From Omphalotus guepiniiformis (lineage: Eukaryota; Basidiomycota; Agaricomycetes; Agaricales; Omphalotaceae), in contig JAQOOI010000018.1 of the NCBI GenBank assembly GCA_028554645.1, forward strand, positions 1,302,001 to 1,366,000: a stretch of DNA of 64,000 nucleotides. Direction: 5' to 3'. The notes under the pieces are model-generated. The model saw only the letters and a program-made list of their open reading frames with translations, was not told the DNA's origin and did no database searches. Of the stretch, positions 24,262-34,419 are shown one piece after another. Within the stretch, counting starts at the first letter, position 1. Every line of letters begins with the position of its first letter. Both the position numbers and the translations under genes were made by a program.

Positions 24262-24948
24262 TCAGTTGTACAGTAAGCTTGAGCTTGACTCGTTTACTGC
24301 AAGAGTCGCGTGGGTGGCGCGCCTGAACAGCTTTGACCGAAAACCTCCCGCCGCGGTCGCCGTCGTGGCACTACAAGGAGGGCAATATTTCACGTAAGCG
24401 AAATTACTTGCCATTTGCTTTGAAATACTATTTATATAGACTTGTACATTTTCAAAGAAATTAAAAAAGTTTTTCGCACGTAAAAGTTGTGGCCTTTTGA
24501 GGGAATTTTCAGTGACAATTTGGGGAGTTTCGCACGTGACAAAGTGAGTGCCAAATACATGGCAACTTTGCCGTTTTCTCCCGTGACATTTATTTAAAAT
24601 GGCGGCCGGGAAACTAAATGGGCAATCAACGGGCAATCAACGGTAGTCTGGGTTGCCCGTTGATTGCCCAGTGATTGCCCGGTAGTTGCCCGGTGATTGC
24701 CCGGTGATTGCCCATTTAGTTTCCCGGCCGACATTTATAATAAATGTCACAGGAAAGAAATGATGGTTTGCCGCCGGCAAACCTCAAGTAAGGCGACTAG
24801 AATCGATCACACAAAACCCTTTATTTCACACGCAACAAAGCTTTATTTGTACAAGTCAAATGTAAAGATCCAAACAAATAATATTTCGAAGCAAATAGCG
24901 GCAAGTTTCCCATGCGGGAAATGTTGCCCTGTTTGTAGTGTGGGTCGC
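24262..24948. mobile_element. Fold-back (long inverted-repeat) element
   Basis: Two arms of about 250-340 bp, at roughly 24290-24640 and 24705-24948, are diverged reverse complements. For example, left 24590-24625 and right 24712-24750 share cccatttagtttcccggccg followed by aaatgtcac. The distal parts share atttc-aagcaaat and ttgccct--ttgtagtg. The hinge (24620-24715) is a short tandem of gattgcccggt variants. Translations of the two arms outward are similar (CPFSFPA, then NKCH), which is a by-product of the repeat. No transposase is present; the structure fits a non-autonomous fold-back or MITE-like insertion. Its right arm ends about 5 bp before the ATG of the next gene. Confidence 0.75.
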
Positions 24949-24951
24949 CGA

Positions 24952-25992
24952 ATGTCTTTCCTCCACCAACTCAAACTCAAACTCCCAATCCGAACATTGA
25001 CAAATACAAAAAGCAAGACAAACGGAATCCGAATCACACGCGTTGTACCTGCGTGTTCTTACACCACCACCACCACCACCACCACCACTATACATACACA
25101 ACTCCCACCACTCCCACCGATCCCGCCACGAATTAAAACCAGACCTACACCATGGTTAACCCAACGTGAAATCAATGAATACCTTCTCCCGCTGAAAAGG
25201 CATACGCCTGCGTGGGTTGTGAGGTGTGGGGTTTCGAGTGGTAGGTTTTTGAGGTTTTTCGAGCGTGGGTGTGGGTCGGCGAAAGCTAGGCGTGAGCTTG
25301 GGGGTGGGGGTGAAGGCAGGTGTGTAGGCAGGCGTGGCGGCGGGGGCCTTGGGATGATGTTAAGTGGGTTGTATAGGTTTGAGAATAGGGAGCTAGCGGA
25401 GGCGTTTGTTAGGGATGTTAGGGGTGTTGGGAGAAAAGAGAAGGTGGGTGCGATTGGGAGTTTAAATGTTTATGTAGGGTTGTGATTTTATGGGGGTGTT
25501 ATTTAGCATGATCCGGATGTGTTGGTTATTGAAGGAGAAGGAGAAGGAGAAGGAGAGAGGCCTGTTGTTAGGGTTATGATGAGGACTCATGAGGCGTGTT
25601 TGGGGGAGGAGGTTTTGGGTTTGTGGGATGGGCTTGGGCGTAGTGGTACGTATCATTTCAAGAAGTAACTAAAGCAGTAACTAACGATGATTGCTGTAGA
25701 TACTGAAATAAACAGTTCGACTATCGTTCCAGGACTCACGATGAGGGATATACGTTTTGCGTATATTATTCATTCGATTTACACTTCTTCTTACCAAAAT
25801 CAAAGTACTTCAACGACCTCCTCCTCCTCGTCAAACACCACATATAACCCTCACACCCTCCGATCCCCTCTGGCGCACCGTCGTTCACGACATGGAGTTC
25901 TAGCGCGTACGCCACACGGTACTCGAATCAAGGTCCTTCCAGATGCTGAGACGATTATACGTAAAGCATTGTATAGTTACTTTGGTCGTTAA
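24952..25992 (+). CDS. Pterin-4a-carbinolamine dehydratase-like protein
   Basis: Three exons (24952-25443, 25507-25645, 25700-25992) total 924 nt, or 307 aa, with GT-AG introns of 63 and 54 nt. After a basic, Thr-rich leader without acidic residues (RTLTNTKSKTNGIRITRVV), which could be a mitochondrial targeting signal, comes WLTQREINEYLLPLKRHTPAW. Then follow YRFENRELAEAFVRDV, KHDPDVLVIEG, VRVMMRTHEA and GLTMRDIRFAYIIHSIY. These follow the order of PCD/DcoH domains: the LT..E...L start, the F....A..F helix, the HHP-like active loop, the strand before TH, and GLT..D. The active loop reads HDP instead of HHP, so activity may be altered. Low-complexity insertions (GEGEGEGE; a Ser/Thr stretch) enlarge the fold. 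The enzyme recycles pterin cofactors or acts as a coactivator in other organisms. The start at 24952 avoids reading the fold-back arm as protein. Confidence 0.72.
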
Positions 25993-26279
25993 TGTACATG
26001 TGGGGAGTGTGCGGAAGTCATGTAGACTACGAATGATATATCCACGCATGTTACTGTTCTGAGTGAAATACTTAGGATATATGCGCCACAAACCAAATGA
26101 ACCAACGATGACGTCGCCGACGGCGCCCAACCATCTGGCCTTTCCCCGCCCTGACTACTTTTTTTTCTTTTTCCAACCTTGCCTTACTACCGTCACCTGG
26201 TTACTCAACCAAGGGGCTTGCAAGCGCTCAAGCCTCTTTATCTCTAAACCAAACCACTCGCTCGAAAGCGAAAGTCACA

Positions 26280-28929
26280 ATGCCCATCGACGTTGACCTC
26301 GTAATCGCCTTCCGAGCATCTCAAACGGCCACGATATCAAACCGACAAGCAAAAGAAGAAATCAAGAAAGCAGAACAGCAGTATTCGCAGCTTTTAGAGA
26401 CGCTTTCGTATGGGGGTCTTAAAGCTGTTGGGAGGAGGGGAGAGACGTTGGGGCATTTATTGGTTTTTGTGGCTTGTCCGGAAGAGTTGTTGAGGGGTTT
26501 AGTTAGGAGGGAGAGGTGTGTTTTCTTTTCATTTCCCTACGTTCTCTATCATTATGATAATCTGATAAACCCCGTACGTGGACAATCTGATTTTCTTTCT
26601 GGTCTCCCTGCGACGCCGATAGCGAATGATGCAGATACACCCCCGCTTTCGCCTTCTGACCGTTTACGACTCATTCATGCGTATATCACTTCGATACCCA
26701 CTGATGGGGGTCTTGGTATTACTCCAGGATCCTCGGAATGGGATCTTGTAGAGTCGGTGTTTTGTTTGCATGATCGTGAGTTTAATGAGCGGTGGATACA
26801 TGCTTGGACTACGAATCGAATGGCTTCTGTGCCGGTGGAGAGAATACGAGATCAGTTAGGCAATTGATCACTTTGACTATCGGTGTGTTCTTTCGCTAAG
26901 ATATAGTGTGTGATGTAGTTTGGCGACTCTGTAGCGCTCTACTTTTCTTTCTTGGATGGGTACACCCGCGCCCTAGTTTTCCCAGCGATAATCGGCGTAT
27001 CGTTCTACTTGTTCGGAACATCTTACTCTCCTCTATATTCAATCCTCACTGTCCTATGGTCGATTGGTTTTGTGGAATGGTGGAGAGTACGTGAACGGAT
27101 TATTTCTTTGAGGTTCGGTACACGAGGCTCGTTTCGGGTGGAGAAACGACGTGCACAGTATAATCCTAATTTCTCGTGGTGGCAGCGTGAGTTGAGGATG
27201 CTGGCGAGTGTACCGGTTATATTGGTGTTTGTTGCGTTGTTGGGGGTGATTATGACCGGGATATTTATGTTGGAGGCGTTTGTGACGCAGTTGTATACTG
27301 GTCCTGGACATACGTATATCGTGAGTTCATTGCATTCATATGCGTTCTGGACTGATATTTGCTTCGTCTCGCTAGTCATTCAGCCCAACGATTCTGTTCG
27401 TGGTACTCGTCCCGCGGCTGGTATCGATCTTCCAAGTCTGCGCCGAACGATTTACCTCTTGGGAGAACCACGCGCACCATTCCTCCCATAGCGCTTCTCT
27501 AACGATAAAAACATTCGTGTTCACCGCTCTCGTCGCGTACCTTGGTCTTGCTCTCAGCGCATTCGTTTATGTCCCCTTTGGCGAGGGTCTCATGCGAATC
27601 GTTCAAGTCTGGCTCTTCCAAGGCATAGTTCCGCTTACTGGGGACCAAATGAACGCGAATATAACTGCGGAAGCTCCATCTGGGGAAGTCAAAGCTAGAT
27701 TTTGGGAATCCGATGCGAGTAGTGCGGAACATAAAATTAATCCTGGGAGGTTGAAAGATCAGATGTTTGCGTATACGGTTACGAATCAGATTGTTGATAC
27801 GTTTGTGGAGATTGGGCTTCCGTATATTACGAGGGCTGTTACGGCGTTTACTTCGAAGAGGAAGGCTAAATCGAAGGCTTCGCCTTCGTCTTCGTCTTTG
27901 TCTGTTGCTTCCTCCTCTGCTTCCGCTCCCGCCTCTGGAACCGCCTCTGCCTCTGCCTTCAGCTCCACATCCACACCCGGAAAGAAAAAAGTCGTATTCG
28001 AAGACGAAAAAGAAAAAGGCGGTCAAGAAGAAAAACAATTCCTCGAAATCGCACGACACGAAGCTACATTATCCGACTACGACGTTTTCAATGATTACAG
28101 CGAGATGGTTATACAATTTGGATATGTTGCTTTGTGGTCTACGATTTGGCCGTTGGCTCCTGTTATGGCGTTGGCTAATAATGTGTTGGAATCGAGGAGT
28201 GATGCGTTTAAGATTACGGTACATGAGAGGAGGGGGGTGCCGGTTAGGACTGATACGATTGGACCTTGGTTGGATGCGTTGGGGTTTTTGACTTGGGTTG
28301 GGGCGTTGACGAATGGGGCGTTGGTTTATCTTTTTTGTCCGAGGGGGAGTGATAGGTGTATTGCTGCTGCGTCCTCTGCGTCAGCTTCATCAGCTTCATC
28401 ATCTTCCGCGGGGGCGAAATCGGTAATCGAAAGAGTCCACGATCATCTCGTAGCAACAGCCGGACAATCAGGAATAGAAGGCATATGGGGATCCGAAGGC
28501 GAAGGCGGGAAAGGGTCGGGGTTGGGAGAGATGAAAGAAATGTTGGGTATGGCGTTGGTTGTTGCGTTAGTTGCTAGTCATGGGTATTTGGTTGTTAGGA
28601 GTGTGATTAGGCATGTTGTTGAGAGGGTTGTTTGGGGTGGGAGTGAGGAGGTTAGGGAGATGGAGAGGGAGGAGAGGAGGGTTAAGGAGGGGTTTTTGAG
28701 GGCTGTTGGGGGGTTGGAGGGTGCGGGTGCGGGTGCGGGTGTGGGTGCGGGTGTGGGAGGGGTTGGGCTTGGGCTTGGGCGTGTGGGTGGGGTTGGGGGT
28801 GATGATAAGAAAGGGGTGAAGGAAAAGGAGGTGAAGGGGACAGAGGGTGAGGATGAGGATGATTATGTTGGGTTTTGGGAACATGATGATGGGATTGATG
28901 AGATACAGAGGATTTCAAAGGAGGCGTAA
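26280..28929 (+). CDS. Anoctamin (TMEM16/Ist2-like) membrane protein
   Basis: Three exons (26280-26855, 26919-27320, 27376-28929) give 2,532 nt, or 843 aa. The cytosolic N-terminus (MPIDVDLVIAFRASQ, SPSDRLRLIHAYITS) leads to the conserved start of the anoctamin membrane domain, FGDSVALYFSFLDGYTRALV. Several hydrophobic segments follow, with VLWSIGFVEWWRVRE and later NQIVDTFVEIGLPYITR, then EMVIQFGYVALWSTIWPLAP, before a Gly-rich acidic tail. Fungal members (yeast Ist2) tether cortical ER to the plasma membrane or act as lipid scramblases. A Lys/Ser-rich insert (residues about 490-540) separates the two halves of the domain. The first splice is odd: frame and conservation require CAG joined to TTT, leaving an intron that starts tt. 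One missing G would restore a normal donor. A 69-nt in-frame stretch at 26516-26584 looks intron-like but lacks an AG. Confidence 0.85.
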
Positions 28930-29482
28930 GCGCGTAGGCGGGCGTAGGGGTAGGGTTGGGGTTGGAACTGTTAACTTTCAAGTTCTTCTCTTTCCTCACA
29001 CAAATCACAAATTCCTTTCTTGAGATGAGATTTTTTTTTTTGGCGAACATGAACATGAACATGAACATACGGTATGTACATGTACGGGTTGCAACGTTGA
29101 AATGTTAAATGTTTTTGTTATGATTAATGAATTGTTCTGTTGTTGTTCCTTTTTTTTTTGTCGAGGTTGTAGGTAGGTACAAAAGAAACGTTTACATTTG
29201 CGCGCTGCAGCCTGAGATGTGGTGGAAACGCTACAGTACATATCATAGACTGATTTTGACGTGTCCGAGTGACTCAAGTCTGGAACTGTACTTATTGTAA
29301 GACTGGATAGCGAACAATGTCGTAAAAACCAAAGAGATGATAAATTTCATAGTAAGTACCCAAGTGCCCTTACCATGGCCGTACGTATGTAACTAAAAGG
29401 TACATGTTCATTACTCTGAATTGTCAGTGCTCGAGAGAATTTTTATTGAAAGCAAAAACAGCTATTGTCGCGAGTTTTCAAA
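28930..29482. other. 3' region of the anoctamin gene and spacer to the tRNA
   Basis: About 550 bp without coding signal. It contains a gaacat repeat (29044-29065), T-runs at 29030 and 29149, and tRNA flanking sequence. Confidence 0.5.
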
Positions 29483-29578
29483 TTCCCTCTAGCCGACTTG
29501 AACGACTGACCTCGTCATCAACTGTTACGTAATAAATAGACTACTAGTGACGCGCTCTACCAACTGAGCTAAGAGGGA
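29483..29578 (-). tRNA. tRNA-Thr (AGU anticodon) with a 23-nt intron
   Basis: The minus strand folds as a tRNA. The acceptor is TCCCTCT/AGAGGGA with discriminator A, the D arm GCTCAGTTGGTAGAGC, the anticodon stem CGTCA/TGACG with loop CTAGTA plus A, and the T arm AGTCG-TTCAAGT-CGGCT. The intron follows position 37, the canonical site. Anticodon AGT reads Thr (as inosine at the wobble base). Length 96 nt. It starts about 100 bp head-to-head from the RGG-protein ATG. Confidence 0.93.
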
Positions 29579-29679
29579 GATGTGTTGGTTTCGTCCAAGT
29601 GGCAATATATGATGATCGTGGACCGTGTTAGTCAGGACTGTTAGGACGCTCAATAGTACACTCAATCGTACAGACGCAC

Positions 29680-30762
29680 ATGTCTTCCTCCCACTCCCGC
29701 GGTGGAGGTCCCGGACACGGAAACGCACAATCACGAACTAAATCTGGATCGGTTTCAGGATCTAGTGCTGGTGCTGGTGCTGGAACCACTGACCCCAGCC
29801 CTTCACGCGGAGGAACGTCAGATTCTCGAGGTAGCAGCACACGAAGCCGAGGAAACGGACGCGGACGAGGACGAGGACGCGGGAGAGGCGGTCTAGGTAA
29901 ATACCTCCGCGCACAAGGAAGAGGAAGAAGAGGAGGTGGACGTCCTGCTGTGTTTGGTAAGAGGTTGTTGTTGGATGGTGAGGGTGAGGGGTCTGAAGGT
30001 GAAGGTGAAGACGAAGGCGGAGAAGGAGAAGGAGAGGGAGGGAGGTATGCTAGGCGTGAGCTCGGGACTAATGTTGGGAGGTATGATGAATCTGAATCTG
30101 GGGGTGGTGGGCAGAATGAAGGTGGTGGTGGGCAGGATGGGGAGAATGGGGAGGAGGAGGAGGAACCTGAAGTGGATTTATCGAGTGTTCTTGATAGAGC
30201 GCGGGTATCGGGGTTTGATGAGAGGACGTATGGGTCTGAGTCTCCCTCAGGGATAAGGCCAGGGCCAGGGATAGGGCTAGGAGGAGAAGGAGATGAAGAC
30301 GACGTGGATCATACACTCGATGGATTTGGATTAGGAGAGAATAAAACGACGACAAAAGGAAAAGGGAATATCCAAACAATTGAATGGGATTTATCGTTAG
30401 ATGAACTTTTGAGAGAGAAGAATGCTGCTGATGCTGCTAGAGGTGAGGGATGGCTCTTTACCCGCTCATTTACTCACTCATTCACCTCACCCGCTCACTC
30501 ACCTCACTCCTCACCAGACCTCAAAAACCGATTCAAAGCAAAAACAAAAACCCCCGTTTCAACATCAACTCCAATACCAACCGGACCTACACCTCGTACT
30601 GCCGCGGCCCGAAAACAACAACATGAAATTGAAGTACGAGTCGCCATGCCGCTCAGTCCGCCCGGTGCAGGTGGTTCGGCAATAGCTGGTACGGGGACTG
30701 GTACTGGGCAAAAGAACGAGATGGACCTTATGGAGGGGTTTTTGGATGAGTTGTTGGGGTGA
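29680..30762 (+). CDS. RGG/Gly-Arg-rich protein of unknown function
   Basis: Two exons (29680-30442, 30518-30762) total 1,008 nt, or 335 aa, with a GT-AG intron of 75 nt. The first 100 residues are Ser/Gly/Arg-rich with RG repeats (GNGRGRGRGRGRGGLGKYL), typical of RNA-binding or arginine-methylated regions. A long Glu/Gly acidic block follows. Near residues 235-270 is a conserved-looking motif, IEWDLSLDELLREKNAADAA, continuing after the intron as RDLKNRFKAK. The C-terminus ends EMDLMEGFLDELLG. I do not recognise a named family; an RNA-associated role is inferred from composition. The gene converges on the Mrx8-like gene with 161 bp between stops. Confidence 0.78.
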   Translation: MSSSHSRGGGPGHGNAQSRTKSGSVSGSSAGAGAGTTDPSPSRGGTSDSRGSSTRSRGNGRGRGRGRGRGGLGKYLRAQGRGRRGGGRPAVFGKRLLLDGEGEGSEGEGEDEGGEGEGEGGRYARRELGTNVGRYDESESGGGGQNEGGGGQDGENGEEEEEPEVDLSSVLDRARVSGFDERTYGSESPSGIRPGPGIGLGGEGDEDDVDHTLDGFGLGENKTTTKGKGNIQTIEWDLSLDELLREKNAADAARGEGWLFTRSFTHSFTSPAHSPHSSPDLKNRFKAKTKTPVSTSTPIPTGPTPRTAAARKQQHEIEVRVAMPLSPPGAGGSAIAGTGTGTGQKNEMDLMEGFLDELLG

Positions 30763-30923
30763 GCCTTGGGTGAGCTTCGAGCATCAATGGAAGGAGTGTG
30801 TAATGCAATGTAATGTGATATCATATGTACCCCAGCAGGAATATTTATAATACAATACCAATACTGTACTTTTACCTATCTATCAATCCACCAAACCTGC
30901 GAACCCACCATACTCTTCTAGAT

Positions 30924-32357
30924 CTACCCACTACAACACCCCCTAACAACACTCCTCCTAACATCCTCAACACCAACCCTCATCTTCGAACTCGTAACAA
31001 GAGCAGGTAAACAAACGAGTTTTGCTCTCGTTTCACCGATACTTTCCATTCGTCCCTCCGAACCCGAACCCGAACCCGATGAGGCATCAGAACCCGAACC
31101 AAGAGCCCGCACGACAATATCCTGAATCTCGAGCTTCATACGTGACACCATATCACGCGCAGTGGGTAGGTCCGCCGGGAGGAGATCGGATTTAGTTAGG
31201 ATTGGTTGGATTTGTACAAGTCGTAGTTGAAGATCGGGTTTGGGTTTAAACGTGCTGCGTACAGCTACAGCGGATGGAGAGACAGTAGCCCACTGCTCCT
31301 CAACACGCTCAAAAACCATCTCCGAAAGATGTCCCAACATCTCTCTATCCGCATCATTAAGACCATGTTTAACATTAAACGTTATATATATCCTTCGGAG
31401 TCTATCGCAGCGTCAACCTTTGCACCACAGCGAACAGCGAAACAAAAAAGACTCGAAAACTCGACTCACTCCTTCCGTTGCCTAACATAGCCATCAAACA
31501 ACTCTCCCCATTCTCTTCTTCCACGTTTACCGTACCCTGGTGCATCGACTAGAACGAGTTGGTTGAGTTTTTGAGGATGTCGGTCTGGTCCGATACGGAA
31601 GAAGTCTAGGCGGCGGGTGTGGCCCTGGGGGTGTGTGTGCGTGAGTATGAATATCACACGGAGGAGGGGAGGCACGGGAGGGAGTGGGAGTGGGAGTGGG
31701 GGAAGGTAGTGGGAGGAGGGAAGGAAGAGGGGAGGGGAGAACTCACAGCTTTCTTACTCGTACTAATCAACTCTTTCCTCCCCAAAACAGCATTAAACAA
31801 CGTCGATTTACCAGAATTGGCACGGCCTGTTATTATTACCTGTAACGTGTGCGCGCGTGAGCGTGCGTCAGTGCGTCGTTCCACACCCCCGTTCGAAACC
31901 CCCAACCAAAACCAAAACCCCAACCACGCAGAAAAACGAAGCGTACCTCAGACAACCCACCAAACTCCGGAAACCCCCCACCCGCCTTAACCGCATTCGC
32001 AGAAAGCGAACCAACGAGCAACGCAGTTCGTGGATCCCCAAAAACACGAGAAGAAAGTGCGTTTACGCGTTTGGTTTCCTCATCATCCTTTATCTCATCC
32101 CTATCCCTATTTCCATCCTTACCCTCATTCGCCTTATTCACTTTATTCGCTCTATTCGTACGAGTCCTTGCGTGTGCTAACGAGGAGGTAGTGAACCTTT
32201 TGTAATTCCCATTCCGAATCCAAATCCCATTGCGGTGGGAATCAGGTTTGATATTGAACGCGCATATACGACGAGCGAGAGTAGACGAGAACGTTGATGT
32301 TGACAATGACCGGGACTGACGGGTAAGGGTATGATGAAGGCGGGAAGGAAGAAACAT
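30924..32357 (-). CDS. YihA/EngB-type GTPase, mitochondrial (Mrx8-like)
   Basis: Four exons (32357-31947, 31839-31747, 31624-31470, 31401-30924) give 1,137 nt, or 378 aa. The N-terminus MFLPSRLHHTLTRQSRSLST is basic and Ser-rich, a likely mitochondrial presequence. The GTPase motifs appear in order: G1 GRANSGKST, a G2-region threonine in GHTRRLDFF, G3 DAPGYG and G4 TKSD, with KHGLNDADREML between G3 and G4, as in EngB/YihA proteins. Bacterial EngB assists large ribosomal-subunit assembly; the yeast member Mrx8 associates with the mitochondrial gene-expression (MIOREX) machinery. The first intron falls directly before the G1 strand. A Ser/Gly insertion near the C-terminus is lineage-specific. 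All introns are GT-AG. Confidence 0.88.
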
Positions 32358-32588
32358 GCATAGTCGAAATCATGGAAATGTAAAATTACTGTACTGTACT
32401 AATTCGGATAAGTAGCGCCTGCCGGTTTTGCCGTTTGAGAGCCTTGTCCACCCCAACAGCAACCAACTGAACCAACTGAACCAACTGCATGGAAGATGTA
32501 ACTACTTATACACGCAACAACGAAACTGAAGAGAATGAAACTGGAAGAAAAGAAGGGAAAAACAAACTTTTGGATTGACCATTAATAT

Positions 32589-32671
32589 TTCCCTCTAGCC
32601 GACTTGAACGACTGACCTCGTCATTAAGGTATCTTACTAGTGACGCGCTCTACCAACTGAGCTAAGAGGGA
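32589..32671 (-). tRNA. tRNA-Thr (AGU anticodon) with a 10-nt intron
   Basis: Identical to the tRNA at 29483-29578 in every mature position I can compare (acceptor, D, anticodon and T arms, discriminator A), but with an unrelated 10-nt intron after position 37. Length 83 nt, same strand, 3.1 kb away. Confidence 0.93.
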
Positions 32672-32924
32672 ATTAAAATTCAGGCCCCTATATGTAGATT
32701 ATAGTCCGTCACTACCTATGTAGGTAGGGTTAGCGCTAGGGTTAGGGGCGTTTTGAGGTTTGCTTCTGTGCTATCGCTCGCGCTTTTGCTTTCTCCGAAT
32801 CATCGAAGAACCACGTACATACATATCATGGGATGTTTTGACGTGTCCAAACGTTTGTCAGAGTCACTGTGAGGCTCTGTGTGACCCTGGATGACCCTGG
32901 GTGACCTCAGTCCTCGGAGAGTCA

Positions 32925-33034
32925 GATAAGAATCGCCACAGTAACTGATAACTGAGTACTGATAACTGATAAATGATAAGATTGTCATGATAATCACAAA
33001 TTGAAATTCCGTTGGGCTGATCTTAATCAGATAA
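32925..33034 (+). promoter_or_regulatory. Cluster of seven GATAA motifs upstream of the GATA factor gene
   Basis: GATAA occurs at 32925, 32947, 32961, 32968, 32975, 32989 and 33030, all on the plus strand. The last lies in ATCAGATAA (33026-33034), which fits the ATCWGATAA element bound by fungal iron-type GATA repressors. The cluster is 1.4 kb upstream of the GATA-factor ATG and 570 bp upstream of the divergent Mrx8-like gene, so the target is uncertain. Part is a simple ctgata-like repeat. Confidence 0.5.
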
Positions 33035-34419
33035 GATCTTGGACTCTTCGAGGTCCTCCGCGGAGTGGAGTCTGGATTTGAGTTCTGGGGCAGACGCCAT
33101 CCTTTATCGATACTCTGCCTGGCTCGGAGGCTCGGGGTTCACTCCAGAACTCACAGTCCAGATTTCACCCGCGGTAACAGATGGTAACTCGCAATTGACT
33201 CGGACTCGGACTCGGAGGTGAAGGGGGAAGGTGGGTAAGTATGTACGTGCAAGGAGCAAGCAAGGTGTCATGTCATGTCAATGAAGGTGAGAACGGTTTG
33301 TACGTTCGTGGATAAGCCAGTTGCGGATGAGCCAGTTGCGGATGATCAATTATTTCATCGACATCAGTAAGAACATACGTAGATGGATGTATCATGCATG
33401 TTTCGATCATTGGCATCCCGCGGCCGTTTCCTCGATTACAAGTTGAAGTGTGGCAGAGAGGAGTGAGGTCAGTGATGCAGCGTGAAGACTCGGAGGATCA
33501 ATGTCCGTCTGTCATTCTGTATGTATATCATAATGGATGGACCTGACTGACATTCAAAAACCATACCACAGTCAATCCGCAGACAATTCCTCGTTCGTTC
33601 GTCCCTGCGTTCGCTGAGCATAGGTGACCGTCAGTGAGCGTGGCATGTCCCGAGAGTTATTACTTCCTTCCTTCCTGAAAAATACTGATCAACCGCTATT
33701 AAAGGCTAGGCTAGCATTGAAATAACCTATTAGTAGGTACTACTAGTACCTTGATTGTATACATAAGTATCTGGATATAAATATAATCATTAAAAACGGC
33801 ATTGACATGATATGGACTCGATAACTGACTGACCAGTGAAACTCGAAAGGGGGAGGGCGCCACACCTCCGGTAGCTTTTCATTGGGGTATAAAGTTATCG
33901 AACCACTGTCACAGTGGCGGGGCGAGTAGACTCGGAGTATGTCAATGATATGAGATAGTAAGACCGTTTCCAGTCAGAAACTTTCTCAAGAGCGCGTATA
34001 TGTTTCTGTGTGAACGATAGACTAGTCGACGAGCAGCAAATGAGCCTCAATTGCAAGAGCGGGTTGTAAAATCACGTAAGATATGATTTGTCATACGATC
34101 ATGTGCCCAGCGGGTGTCTCGACCTGTTATCTCTTTGAAATTCTCCTCACCTGATTGGCCAGCTGTTATCTCACTTTATCTTCCCCGTCTTTCGGGCCCT
34201 GTTTTCTCGCCTCTAACCCAAATCCCATCAACCTTTCTGGTCAATCTGTTCTTTCTTGTCTTTAAACCACCACCCAACTTCTCCGTACGTTCTTTCTTTT
34301 CTACTTTCTTTCGCGACGTTTGATCTTTTATTCTTGTTTTGATTTGTAGGGAAAATCAGTTAATACGCGCAAGTCGAAAGGGAATAACAACCCCCCAGCG
34401 AAAAACTTAACGAAACGAA
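33035..34419. other. Upstream region of the GATA-factor gene
   Basis: No gene is found. It contains a (gactcggactcgg) run near 33200. From 34284 a pyrimidine-rich leader has a plausible 5'-UTR intron (gtacgttctttc at 34284 to tttgtag at 34349). Confidence 0.5.

Noticed and set aside
24262..24760. Two protein-coding genes starting MPVDCPFSFPA and MPGDCPFSFPA
   Set aside because: The similarity of the two frames is explained by the DNA inverted repeat; one would fuse into the neighbouring gene.
27499..28884. Several 100-190-codon antisense frames within the anoctamin gene
   Set aside because: They are Arg/Pro/Ser-rich mirrors of the conserved anoctamin exon and have no recognisable domain.
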